Source: Actinernus sp. WN-2022
Lineage: Eukaryota > Cnidaria > Anthozoa > Actiniaria > Actinernidae
Length of the DNA stretch: 64,000 bases
Assembly: GCA_030867875.1 (NCBI GenBank)
Contig: JAOWCC010000751.1
Span: 62,001-126,000 of the forward strand
Reading direction: 5' to 3'
Shown here: positions 1 to 13,700 of the stretch, in pieces
Numbering within the stretch: the stretch's first letter is position 1
How the letters are laid out: each line of letters opens with the position of its first letter
Position numbers and translations under genes: made by a program
Notes under the pieces: generated by a model
Told to the model about the DNA's origin: nothing
What the model saw: the letters and a program-made list of their open reading frames with translations, nothing else
Databases searched by the model: none

Positions 1-1049
1 TTCCACCATTGACTGTAGATTTTTCTCTTTCTGTGACAAGCTGAGACATATAATGCCTTTATAAATAAGGACAATTTCCATCTGCATTTAACCGAAGCTT
101 ACGTTTGTATCATGATGTCTGTACTGTGTTATGATTGGCTGCTTGAGTCAAAGTGTCATGTGATGTTCACGTGCAAGACACGTTTTGAGTTTCCTTTGCA
201 AACTTCCTACATCTGTGGGAAAATTGACTCCTTCATGGCCAAGGAGGGAAAGAAGAAAACATTACAGTCTGAAGTGCAGTTACAGATTAGCTACGTAAGT
301 TTCCTATAAAAGGTTTGCAGATTGAATGTTGAATGCAAAAGGTAATTTATGGAATGTGCGATATCACTCACTTTAGTTCCCAATAGCTTAAAATAGAGGA
401 AAAGGATAAAAATAAAACAATCAATGCTTGCTGTTTCGTTGATTACTTGACTCTTGGTTACAGCAATTTTAGCATTAACAGTAATTAGTAATTAACAGCA
501 TTAACAGTAATTAAGGCCAGGTTTACAGTATGTTGAACCTGGGATGGATTTTAAACAACAACAGCCATATTAAGTAATGTTTCATGTAAGAACGATAGCA
601 CTAACGGCAAAGGAATGTAGTGAGGTGTTAATGTTGTATTATTAAATCTCTTGATTTTATTGGTTTAAATATAACAATCGTCCAAAAAGTAAGAGATTTT
701 ATTAAAGTTTGATGAAATGATTTACATGGTGGTTCCATATCTCGTTTATATAGGAAATCGTATGTGAGGAACCTTATCAAATGTGCCAGTTTCGTAGCTT
801 TAGTGTTTGGCAATTCCTATTGGTTGGAAAAGGATTTCCTCGTGAAAATGGCATGAAACAAGCACTTTCTACAAACTTTATTTCAGAATATTTATCCCTA
901 TATCGCCCAGTGTATCTATATTCTACAACACACAAGAATATTATGTGAGCGAGGCTCATGGCCGCAGAACAATGGATTCTGCTATAGTTCTTAGCTGAAT
1001 CATTACTTAAAAGTATAGCTAACTTATACTGTTGATTTAATCTATTCAG
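1..1049 (+). other. COPB1 intron; dispersed repeat at its left edge
   Basis: No homologue of the preceding COPB1 exon is seen, so this is intron. Bases 1-85 resemble 38640-38725 (shared core GACTGTA.ATTTTTCTCTT, then ATGCCTTTAT.AATAAGG), which looks like the 3' tail of a dispersed element. The acceptor TCTATTCAG ends at 1049. Confidence 0.6.
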
Positions 1050-1724
1050 GTGATTTGAAGCTTGTGGAAAAACCTCAGCCAATTCTGCTTGGTCCGAATG
1101 ACTTCTCCAACATCAAGGTGAGTTGGTTCGCACGGGCCTTGAAAAGTCCGGTTTGAAATACCGTCATGTCCTTGAAAAGTCCTTGAAATACCGTCATGTC
1201 CTTGAAAAGTCTTTGAAATACCGTCATGTCCTTGAAAAGTCCTTGAAATACCGTCATGTCCTTGAAAAGTCTTTGAAATACCGTCATGTCCTTGAGAAGT
1301 CCTTGAAATACCGTCATGTCCTTGAAAAGTCCTTGAAATACCGTCATATCCTTGAAACGTCTTTGAAATACCGTCATGTCCTTGAAAAGTCTTTGAAATA
1401 CCGTCAGGTCCTTGAAAAGTCCTTGAAAGACCGTCATGTCCTTGAAAAGTCCTTGAAATACCGTCATGTCCTTGAAAAGTCTTTGAAATACCGTCATGTC
1501 CTTGAGAAGTCCTTGAAATACCGTCAGGTCCTTGAAAAGTCCTTGAAATACCGTCATGTCCTTGAGTAAAGTAAAGTAAAGCAACTTTATTTAACGTCAG
1601 TAACTCGTAACAGTCTGATGAGACTGATAAACTTGAGGCCGACGGGAGTCCTACGATTTTACGTCCTTATCCGAGAAGACGTGAAGGTCTAACCATTTGC
1701 AGTTGTTTCACAAAGGCAGCACCA

Positions 1725-1762
<38 letters not shown>

Positions 1763-4700
1763 CCGGGGTTTGAACCCGCGACCTCCCGCTCAACAGACCG
1801 GAGATTAACCACTGAGCTAACCGGGAGGCGGTTAGCTCAGTGGTTGAGAAGTCCTTGAAATACCGTCAGGTCCTTGAAAAGTCCTTGAAATACCGTCAGG
1901 TCCTTGAAAAGTCCTTGAAATACCGTCATGTCCTTGAGAAGTCCTTGAAATACCGTCATGTCCTTGACAAGTCTTTCAAATACCGTCATGTCCTTGAGAA
2001 GTCCTTGAAATACCGTCAGGTCCTTGAAAAGTCCTTGAAATACCGTCATGTCCTTGAAATACCGTCATGTCCTTGAAAAGTACTTGAAATACCGTCATGT
2101 CCTTGGAAAGTCCTTGAAATACCGTCATGTCCTTGAAAAGTCTTTGAAATACCGTCATGTCCTTGAGAAGTCCTTGAAATACCGTCAGGTCCTTGAAAAG
2201 TCCTTGAAATACCGTCATGTCCTTGAAACGTCTTTGAAATACCGTCATGTCCTTGAAAAGTCTTTGAAATACCGTCAGGTCCTTGAAAAGTCCTTGAAAT
2301 ACCGTCATGTCCTTGAAAAGTCCTTGAAATACCGTCATGCCCTTGAGAAGTCCTTGAAATACCGTCATGTCCTTGAAAAGTCATTGAAATACCGTCATGT
2401 CCTTGAAAAGTCCTTGAAATACCGTCATGTCCTTGAAAAGTCCTTGAAATACCGTCATGTCCTTGAAAAGTCTTTGAAATACCGTCATGTCCTTGAGAAG
2501 TCCTTGAAATACCGTCATGTCCTTGAAAAGTCTGAGAAATACCGTCATGTCCTTGAGAAGTCCTTGAAATACCGTCAGGTCCTTGAAAAGTCCTTGAAAT
2601 ACCGTCGTGTCCTTGAGAAGTCCTTGAAATACCGTCATGTCCTTGAAAAGTCCTTGAAATACCGTCAGGTCCTTGAAAAGTCATTGCACTGCGACAGATT
2701 AGGTTTTGTCCTTGAAAAGTCCTTAAATTGTTACCAAAACTCCTTGAATTTTATTGAAACATCCTTGCTGTTTGAAAGACAGTAACACAGCCTCATGTTT
2801 GCCTCCAAAAGAGCATTAGAGTGGCACTGAACGATTCATCAAAGAAATACATATGGGGCGCCGTTTGTAAAAAATATTATTTAGATGAAATTTGGTAGAT
2901 TTTTACATTATTTACAAATAAATGGAGAACGTCTTCGCTGTCTAACACATTTATTTATAAATAAAGAAGAAACGTGACTTTGGTTATTTATGAATAACCA
3001 TTCTAATGGGGTTCGCTAAAGTGGTTATATATAAATAACCACTTTTACTAATTTGGTTATTTAATAAATAACCACTTTTTAGAGCGCTCTAAATACGTGA
3101 TTTACAAAAAACATTTCGATGGCGTGGTTATTTATAAATCAATAGATATTGGTTGCATTTCACATTTTGATATACATGTATATCAAATACTTATCTAATA
3201 CATATAGCAGTTTTTGAAATAATATTTTTTGCACTCGGCGCACCAAGTGTAAATTAATTACGTCATTCGCTCTGATTCTTGACCGCCATGTTGGATTAAA
3301 AGCGAGGCAAGCGAGGCATCGCTTACTGGATTTTGGAGCGAAAAGATACAAATAATAGCCAGAAAACGAGATTTAGGGTTTCTTTTCACATATTTCCTTC
3401 CAATGACAGATAAAAAAGCGATGGATTTTAAGTCCGGCGGCGAGTTCTAGATTTGATTCGGTGCAGAGTGAGTAACCCTGCAGGTAAAGTAAAGAGTTAT
3501 TACCCAACAGGCGGGTACAATTAATTTATACGAAGGAGACTGTTGTTGTGTACTTTGTTTTTCTTCAAACAGATTGAAATTTAAGTCACTGGAACAGCAA
3601 CCTCAAATAAATCGGTTACGTTTAATTCTTCATTCAATGATTTCACTGATTCTGTTTGAAGTGTACGAAGTCGAATCAAATCTAGAACTCGTCACCGGAC
3701 TTAAAATCCATCGCTTTTTTATCTGTCATTGGAAGAAAATATGCGAAAAGAAACCCTAAATCTCGTTTTCTGGCTATTATTTGTATCTTTTCGCTCTAAA
3801 ACCCAGTAAGCGATGCCTCGCTTGCCTCTATTGATTTATAAATAACCACGCCATCGAAATGTTTCTTTTGTAAATCACGTATTTAGAGCTCTCTAAAAAG
3901 TGGTTATTTATTAAATAACCAAATTAGTAAAAGTGGTTATTTATATATAACCAATTTAGCGAACCCCATTAGAATGGTTATTCATAAATAACCAAAGTCA
4001 CGTTTCTTCTTTATTTATAAATAAATGTGTTAGACAGCGAAGACGTTCTCCATTTATTTGTAAATAATGTAAAAATATAGCAAATTTCATCTAAATAATA
4101 TTTTTACAAACGGCGCCCCATACTTACATTGGGTCTAAATTGCGTTGAATTGTGAGGGCATTAATGTGTAGAAAACAAGCCCTTGAACATTGTGGATAGT
4201 CCTTGATAAGTCCTTGAAGAAAACGTTCTGAATCTTGTATGAACCCAGGGGCGGATCCAGGATTTTTGAAGGGGGGTGGCTGTCATAGATTTTTTGTTCA
4301 GGAACATGCATTGCGTCTGTAAAATGCTGCAATTTGGCCAGTCCAACCAGCCCAAAGGGGGGTGGCTAGCCACCCAATCCACCCCCCCCCCCCCCCTAAA
4401 TCCGCCCCTGGAACCGTGGCATGTTATTTAGCTGATGTTTACACTGCACTTGTCTTCCCTTATGAACAGGAATATCGTACACCTGATATGGGGCTACTTA
4501 GTGTTCACCAGATGTGTTATCACATACTCAACACAATGCCTCTATTCTGATTGGCTGAGAGGAGTGCACTGTTTGGTCGTAATTGCACTCAAAATCAGGA
4601 ATCTTAAATCGAAAACAAAATCTCAAGAATGAAATCGAAATACGTAGAGTTGTTCCGTAGTTTTAGTAGAATATTTTTTTACAAAGATTTTTTACAAAGT

Positions 4701-7700
4701 GTTTACGAAAATCTCCGAATGCTTAGATCGGACTTTCACTGCGCGGTGGTTGTGGTAAAACCATGCTAAACTTAACATTTCAGATCATGCTGTAGCATTA
4801 CTTATATTAATGGCGCTTTGATTTTCCGGTATTTCCGAAGATTGTCCAAAGATTCAAGTACCTGTGATTTATTGAATATTATGAAAAACAAGTAATCATG
4901 GATTTGTCTCACAATTTGAAATCATTAGCACTTGCGAGTTTTTAAAGACCTCATTGTGCTCGACCTACAGTCTCGTACAACTTCCTCAGTCATGTTTTTT
5001 TATTCCATATTGCACTTGAATACAATACGCCTCCTGGTTAGCTCTTAAGCTCCGGTCTGTTGGGCGGGAGGTCGCGGGTTCAAACCCCGGCCGGACCAAC
5101 TTAAAATAACTGAGTAGAAGGTGCTACCTTACGTCTTCTCGGATAAGGACGTAAAATCGTAGGTCCACTGACGGAGGCAGGCCTAGAAGGGACCTTGAGT
5201 TCTATTGTTTGTACTCCTGTGATCAGGCTCTGATCCGAATGTCTCAAATCAAATCAAATACTTATTGACTGAGTGGGAGAGTCGGACGAGAAAAACAATT
5301 TGCTCAAGGTCATGACGTAGTGACCGAGCGCAGTGTACAAATCGACCGAGAGCCAAATATTTTCCCGTCAACACGTGCGGCCCTCATGTCATCACGTGAC
5401 TATTGTAAATTGTTTTGAAAGGAAAGCGCTTGTGTATACTAATAGTGTATTGCATCATGACATGTACCAGTTTAAATCCTTTTTACATCACGTACCAGTA
5501 TGACTAACTACATTCATGTGTCCATGATTCTTTCCAGGCCAATGTTAAAGTGTCCTCTACTGAAAATGGAATCATATTCGGCAATATAGGTATAGATACA
5601 TGAATTATAATTGTTGTCGAATCTTGGTTTATTGTTCTATTTAATCTCTTTACAGAAGTGAAACCAGCCCAAGCCACTTTTAACATTTACAACAAGTTAT
5701 CACTATTGGTTTTGTTGTTGCAGTTGTTGCTGTTGCTGTGGTTGTTTCTGTTGCTGCGGTTGTTTCTATTGCTGTGGTTGCATTTTTTGTTGCTGTGGTT
5801 GTTTGTGTTGCTGCGGCTGTTTCTATTGCTGTGGTTGCGGTTTTTGTTGCTGTGGTTGTTTGCGTTGCTGTGGTTGTTTTTGTTGCTGCGGTTGTTTCTG
5901 TTGCTGTGGTTTTTGTTATATACATGTACTTTGACTTCAACAATACATTAGTATTTTGATGAAAACCGTTTAAATTTTTTTATGGTAAAAAGGTGAAGCA
6001 TTTCTCGGGAGTCTTTTTCGCCATGTGAGGAGATATTGTTAGGTGATAAGCCGTAGTATTTATTCTCATCACTGTTTCTTTCTCCTGTGCAGTGTATGAC
6101 GTATCTGGTGGCACGGGAGATCGTAACTGTGTCGTGTTGAATGATATCCACATTGATATCATGGATTACATCGTGCCAGCCACGTGTACCGACTCTGAGT
6201 TCAGGCAGATGTGGGCAGAATTTGAATGGGAAAATAAGGTAAACTCCACATACATCTACCGCATTAAGATTTGCCTGAAGTGTAAATCTATGTTTATATG
6301 GGGGACGTATATTTTATAGATTTTGATGCTGATTCTGGAGATTTAAAGAAGGGGTGCACCATGTCTTTTTTCGAGCATATGCTTTTTGCACGAAACAGTC
6401 ACGTGCTGATATTGGGAAACTGAGAAGTTGCCATGGATGCTGGATGGCAAGCTATCTTTAGAAACACTGTTTTAGAAAGATCGACAATCGATTGGAGTGG
6501 AAAATAGTATTTACAAACAGGTTTTGCTAATAAAAAATGTTCGCCACCCAGTACAACCACGTGATTACATTCCTGCAAAAGGCTCATTTCGAGCATACTA
6601 GTTCGTTTTCACGGGTGACGCCCAAACATATTATTCCCTATTTTCCGAGCATAATCTAGCTAAACCTGGGGATCCGGAGAGTTCAATATTTTGTTGGTTG
6701 TTTCTACTCCATATCTTTACACTTTTGAAACATTGCACCGCTTCTTGATTCTGATTTAAAATAGGATGCAAGCAAATATCTAAGAATACCTGAAGATGTG
6801 GTTAGTGGCAGCTATTTAGGTCTTTAGCGTTTGGATAACCTCCAATTTTCAAAGCCTTTGCTGTTCTTGCCTTACCCAAACTGCTATAAAATTCTCACTT
6901 CCGATGAAATTGCATTGTTCAGAATAGCCAATCAGAATACACAAAAATCAGATTATCCCACAGCCCTATTGTGTCGTCGAGCATACGCAGTAGGAAACAA
7001 ATGGGGACTGGGTACAAGTAGAAATGCACATCCGTCAGTATTAGCTTGTTAGCCGACTTGTTTATTACGTAAATCAGTGGCTGAACTGTTAAGCCAGTCA
7101 CTACCCCAATACCGTCGTCTCATATTTCTTGTGCATATTGTGTGCGTTCTTTGCAGATTTCTCTAATAAAACACGGATTTGTAATCCGTGACTCTTGTGT
7201 CCTTCAGGTGACTGTGAATACAAACATCAGCGACTTGAGGGACTACCTGGACCACCTCATAGCCTCCACTAACATGCAGTGCCTCACTCCTGAGAAGGTG
7301 AACACAGGGACAAGCATACGCATTTTGTTATCCAGAGACTCTGAAATGCTATTTACAGTGATCTCAAGGAGTCGGGGGGATTGCACCCCCCTGGATCTTA
7401 CCTTGAGCTCTTCACTTGTAACATCTAGTATCTGAAGAAGTAATATTCAATATAAAATCCTACGTTGTGTCAGCTTTGCCGTAGTCCTTGGACTTCGTAT
7501 TCATTTTCATTTTGGCTGATTAGATCCGACTTAGATCCAACGTAGCAACCAGCAGGATTTTCGTCCACGGTTCGTTGTTTCGAATTAACGCCGGTCTCAA
7601 ATAAACGCCAGGCTACCAAGGCTGAATTTTGAATAGAAGCCGGGGGCGTCTAATCGAATAAATGCGGTACCATAGTTTGGTGTTTGGAAATTCGGATGGG

Positions 7701-10700
7701 TATTCTGTGTAATAGAGAGCACTTAGCATATTGTAAAACTGAATTGCAGCCCTGACTGCCAAGTCCTTTTATTTCCTCCATACATGTTTTATTTGCCATT
7801 ATGTTTCTTTGCTTTTTTGTTGTTTTGTTGTTGTTGTTGTTGTTGGGTTTTTTTTATTTGGGGGGGAGGGGGTCATAGATGTCCTCTGAAATCCAAGAGC
7901 TAATTCGGTCCTCATTTAATAAGAATAAGAGAAAGCTATTTGTTCTGGTAAAAAAAACACCCATGTATCCATCCATCTGTTATAACTGTATTATTCTCTA
8001 GGCCCTTGCTGGTTCATGTGGTTTCATGGCTGCCAATCTGTATGCTCGAAGTATCTTTGGAGAAGATGCTCTGGCTAATGTCAGTATCGAGAAACCCTAC
8101 AATCAATCCGATGCATCTGTGGTGGGCCATGTTCGCATTAGGGCTAAAAGTCAGGTGAGTTAAGTAACAGTAATATAGTGCCAGCATCTCCACATATGGA
8201 GATGAAATCTAGTTAGGTTGACTGGATTAAGCTAATCCAGGATTTCGACTACTGATTAGGAATAAGTAGCGATGTTCGCTGTACGCCATCCATTGTCATT
8301 GTGTCAACCAGAGAGCCAGAAAAATAGTGGCCTTTGGCAGTCATGGTTGGGACATTAGCATAACAATTGTAATGTTTATAAACACGAAACATCGTTATAA
8401 TCCTAGAATAAAGCAATATACATTTACCAAGAGAACCCAAATCCTAATAGGGCTTCGAGATACTCAGCCGGACTGGTGAAGAGAAACCATAAAGACATCT
8501 TGTCTACTGTTTGTGATTAGTGCGCATGTGTCAAGTGGAACCTTCCACTTCACTGAGAAACAAACTGGCTAGCAGGTTAAAGTTTTGATTGCTCCGATAC
8601 AACTCGTACCCAGAGGCCTTTACGCGCCTACTTTTAAATTATGACGCCATCTTGGATTAGGCGCGTAAAGGCTGCTGGGTGCGACGTCCTTGGTTGGCAG
8701 TGTAGCATCTTAGCCACCAACTCACAATACAATGCTGTTTGCTGCTCGATCGTTTTGATGCGATAATGGATCGAACACATGTATAGTGTTGTTTGATTCG
8801 CAGTCCTGAATTTTTACAGTGCGACGACAATAACCGGGGCTACTTAGAGAACGAACACTAGCAGGAGCCCATTACCAGGAGCGTCCATATATACTATACA
8901 TACATACATATAACTTTATTCCCGTACGCTAGCCACTACAACAGTAAGCTGGTTTCCACGTGGGGCGTAACAATAAATATATGTACAGATTAAAAACATA
9001 TTGATAAAAATCAGTAGAAATCTGCTATCAGCATAACTCAGTATCAGGAGCAGGAACAAACACTCCTCTTGAATTGCCGTAAAGATTTGGCTCTTTTAGC
9101 CTCATCTGGCAGGTTATTCCATAGCATAGCACCACTGTATTTGAAGCTTCGCTTGAGGAAATTCGTACGCGGTCTTGGAAGTGCTAGATCAGTTTCAGAG
9201 TTTCTTAGCTGATAGCGTTTATCGCAGTCACTTGTTTTAATAAAAGAGTTTCTCAAATATGGTGCGGATTGTTCATTTAAGATTTTATAGATTAATATAG
9301 ATTTAATTTGTTTACGTCTGGCTTAAAGGATTTTCCATTCTAATTTAGCAAGTATATCAACGGATCTTGTGTCGTAATTTGTGCATGTAATCACCCTAGC
9401 GGCTCGAGATTGAACTCTTTGGAATTTGTCTTTTAGAGTCTTGCCGCAAGTATCCCATAGTGGGGAACAATAGTCGAAGTAAGGTTGTACAAGTGATTTG
9501 TAAATTACTTCGAGTGAATCGATAGGGACAAATGGCTTAATACGCTTTATGGCACCTATACCAGCACTTGCCTTTTTACATATCTTATTTATTTGATTTT
9601 CAAAACTAAGTTTTTCATCGATTTCAATCCCTAGGCAGGTGTGAGCTCACTCGCGATACCTTGTTATTGTCTATGGAGATATTATTTGGCTGGCTTTTGG
9701 TTTTATTATTTAAGTTATAGGTCGATCCAATTTTCATTAGTTTGGTTTTGGAGGGGTGATACTGGAGCTTATTCACTACAAGCCAGTCATATGTTATCCA
9801 AGTCAGAATTAATATTCGATGTAAGTTTGTCCATATCAGGGGCAGATGCAAAAATCTGGGTATCGTCTGCATAGTAAAATTAAGGCAATTTGATAAATCA
9901 TTGATATAAAGTAGAAATAACAAGGGTCCTAGGATCGAGCCGTGAGGGACACCACAAATTATCTCTTTCGGGGAGGATAAATGACCATTTACTAAACATT
10001 GCTGTTGTCTATTAGATAAATAGGAATCGAACCATTTTTGGCCAAGGCCCGAAACACCATAAAACTCCAATTTGTCAAGTAAGATGGAATGTTGAATTGA
10101 ACTATATCATTATGACGTCAAATCAAAACAATCTATTGTTTAAACGCTAAGGATCACGGTCGTGGGAGGGGGACAAAACAGCAACAACACAAAGGAAATC
10201 GCTATCAAATGCATTTTGTAGAACGTAGAATAGCGGTAACAGCCACCAAATACGGTAAATATTGTGGGATAAACATTGATACAGCTGATATCTGGAAACC
10301 AGACAATTCGAAGTTAAATTTTCCTCAGCAGAGCAGATTTAGTTCAAAATTCTATTGTTCATGTCGATTCTGTTCCCCTCATAAACAAGCCGTGACGTCA
10401 TAATGATATAGGGCAATTGAATCAAATGCTTTTCGAATATCAATAAATACTACTCCCGTTAATAAACCATTATCCATACTTTCGTACAGTGTATCGCACA
10501 TTTGGATCAGAGCTGTGACTGTTGAATGAAGTGGACGAAACCCAGATTGGAATTTAGAAAGCATTGAGTTATCAATTAGATAGCCGTATAACTGTCTGAA
10601 AACTTCTTTTTCAAACACTGTACTGATTATTGGTAAGATAGATATAGGGCGATAATTTCCAGTTTGACGCCGGTCGTCAGCTTTGAATATTGGATTCACG

Positions 10701-13700
10701 CGCGCTCTTTTCCAATCTTCAACAAAAACCCCAGTAGAGAGTGATAGATTAAATATAAACGTTAACGATGGTGCAATTGTTTCCGCGGCAATCTTGAGTA
10801 CGTTGGCCGGAATGTTATCAAGGCCTGTACTTTTCGAAGTATTCAGCTGTTTCAACGTAAGCAAAACATTATCCACTGGTATTTCAGAAAACTTAAAGTC
10901 GCAGTGTCACGGTACTGCGCATGTGTGAAAATCTGATGATTTTAGAATTACGTTCCGGCCCGGAACGAAGTTCTCAGAGGGGTGAAATAGCTATTTTTAA
11001 ATCGACTTCATCAGTGTTCTTTTTGAACTCATCCTTGCCTCCTTTGGTCATTTATGGAAATGTAAGATGTGCTTAAATAAGTTTTAGTTATTTGTTTATT
11101 CAAAATTAGTCGTTGAGACTGCAACACAACTAAAACAAAAAAGCATAAGTGATGCTTACCGGCGGGGAAAACGGCCACTCAGTACTCTGAATACAGCAGC
11201 CGAAAAACGCAAGAAATTGGAAAGTTTTTGGCATTCCAACCAGAAGCGAAGAGGGTTTGGATGTCCAGTAGAGTTCACGAAACACATGGCAACTTTTCAA
11301 GTCGTATTATAATGATATGGCAGTTTTCAACAGCGATACGAAGAAATATATATCTACGGCTTAGAAACGAGGCTGAAATTATATGAAATGACCGGAGTGC
11401 AAAGACTACGAAAAGTTAGATAAAACCTTTATTTGCTGGCAAAAAAACCTCATGAACTCAAACACGATAGCCTTGTGAGCAATCGACATACATATGAAGC
11501 TATAGAAGTTATGATCGACTACGTGAGAGTCAAACATCGAACTGCTATGAAACCGCTTGTGACAGTTTTACGCACTTTGATGACAAGCGAACTTTTCAAC
11601 TTTCGACACTCGGTCGCTAAACTGTACGAAATCTCCAAGAATAAATCCCTAATGTCCAAACTAACGGGGAAAACTGAAAGAGGAAATCCTTGTGAGCAAT
11701 CGACATACATATGAAGCTATATAAGTTATCATCGACTACATGAGAGTCAAACATCGAACTGCTATGAAACCGCTTGTGACAGTTTTACGCACTTTGATGA
11801 CAAGCGAACTTTTCAACTTTCGACACTCGGTCGCTAAACTGTACGAAATCTCCAAGAATAAATCCCTAATGTCCAAACTAACGGGGAAAACTGAAAGAGG
11901 AAATCCTTGTGACCAAACAACATACATATGAAGCTCCAGAAGTGATTATTGAATACATGAGAACCCATAGAGCAAACTGATAATAATGATCTAACGTGCT
12001 ATTAGTTTCACGGACATTTGTGACTACGTACTAAACTCGCGCTACAGCATAGCTTGAAATACTGTACGAAAACTCCCGTTTAAAAATTTCCTGATGCCGA
12101 AAGAACCATAGAATCTTAAACAAGATATCTTTCTGACCAATCGACATTAATATTAAGCTGTGAAAGTAAGTTTCCAGTCCATAACAGCCGATAGTGCAAA
12201 CTAGTAAACAGCCACTCGTAGTCCGAAAGTACTGAACTTTTTAGCGCAAATGTATGTGTTACGTTTCCAAACTTTAAGACAAGAAATCGTCCATAGAATG
12301 TTCTATATATTTTACAGCAGAGAACTGTGTTATTAGTTATGTAGAAATAAAATAATGGTGCCATTTGGAGAATTATTTCATGTCAAAAGTGCACAACGAA
12401 GAAATATATATCTACGGACGCGAGCAGCTTGTTTCACTTTGGTCAAATTCGGACTGTTTCCGACTGGAAACAGCAAAAAATACAAGCAAGTAATGAAATA
12501 TAGATACCATTCTTTACTCAATGCTGTTTACCTTGGATGTAGGAAGAATAAAATCCTTGTAAATCTCGCCATATACTGTGCATAACTACAATCTGTGACT
12601 GATACGGCTAACACCCGAACAGTCTGGCGTTTCCTGCAAATTATTTTGATTGATTCTCATTGGATGTTACACAATGCAGCTGTCAATTCAATGTCTGGAG
12701 ACTGTGACATGCGCAGTACCGTGACACTGCTCCTTTAAATGGTGCGTCGATATCCGTCTTGTTGCCAAGATAAGTGCTTATGTTGTTGGTTGACTGAGTG
12801 GTTAATTCAGCAGCCAAATTTGGGCCAATGTTTATGAAAAAGTCATTAAAGGCCTCGGAAATATCTTTGGCATCGGTGATAATATTATTGAATGAATAAA
12901 TTTTTCGTTGAATGAATATATCGTTGAACAAGAATAATATTGTTGAATGTGAATGAATAATTTTGTTGAATGAATATATTCTTGAACAAGAATAATACAG
13001 TTGTTGAGTTTTTGCACCATTTCGGCAACCAAGTCATTACTACTACACAAGCCGGTCTACCGCCGTTCGGAATGTAACAAATCTTTATCCTTGACTGGTT
13101 TTAAGAATGTCATTAGAATTAACGATTATCATTATTTCAAGCGTGTTTCCATTTAAGGATAGTTGTTAATTCAACGGGGAGGATGTGTTGGCGTATGACC
13201 GGTTTGAGCTATTTTTAGAACATGTTTCCCGGGTAACTGCCTTCTGACTCTGCTGCGATCGTGCATATGCTTGCCGTAATTATCGAGATTAAGAATGATC
13301 TATTGTTCTTTGAGGTGATTTTACTAACGCTGCATTGTCCTGACTATGGTTTGATTGGATTCCCAAAGTGTGGGCATGTGAACTCCCGTGAGATCTGTTC
13401 TAAATATAGCTCAATCCGATCATACGCTGACTCACAGACCTAGTATGGGAAATGGACGCTCCTGGTAATGGGCTCCTGAAACTATACACATTTTAGAACG
13501 AAAATAAAGCACTCCAACTTACAAATCCTAATATCCACGCGTTTTTCTTCATCCAAAAGACTTCAGCTTCAGAACTACTTGTCCAACAGATTTGCCTTTT
13601 ACTGGATCGAAGCTTGAACAACTTGAAATGCTATTGTAACACTGATTGGCTCAAGTAACCGTAAGATGGATTGCTTTGTTTTCGTTCTGCAATGTGATTG

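Larger units (their letters stand above)
8895..13075 (-). pseudogene. Decayed non-LTR retrotransposon (LINE), broken by two DNA transposons
   Basis: Read on minus: a segment at 12739-12870 ([17 protein letters not shown]), then the RT core at 10421-10892 ([57 protein letters not shown]) and at 9624-10094 ([46 protein letters not shown]). The YADD catalytic box is at 9862-9873 but out of frame with the preceding segment, so the RT is frameshifted. The C-terminal part at 9044-9256 contains [19 protein letters not shown]. The 3' tail at 8895-8912 is a TATG-type repeat. The style is CR1/L2-like. Insertions at 10102-10414 and 10897-12734 split it, and a simple-repeat patch disrupts 12885-13015. 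It lies in the last COPB1 intron, antisense to the gene. Confidence 0.92.

Noticed and set aside
1123..2785. Long ORFs on both strands ([10 protein letters not shown] and [10 protein letters not shown] repeats)
   Set aside because: They are the translation of a 30-bp minisatellite in an intron. COPB1 splices from 1117 to 5538, and the exon frame meets a stop at 1154.
5030..5105. Possible tRNA gene (A and B boxes)
   Set aside because: The head cannot form a full cloverleaf, is followed by a SINE body, and recurs at four other places with the same body.
11433..11931. Paired ORFs with [19 protein letters not shown]
   Set aside because: They are two copies of a 217-bp non-coding tandem repeat inside a DNA transposon; the frame ends with each unit and resembles no protein I know.
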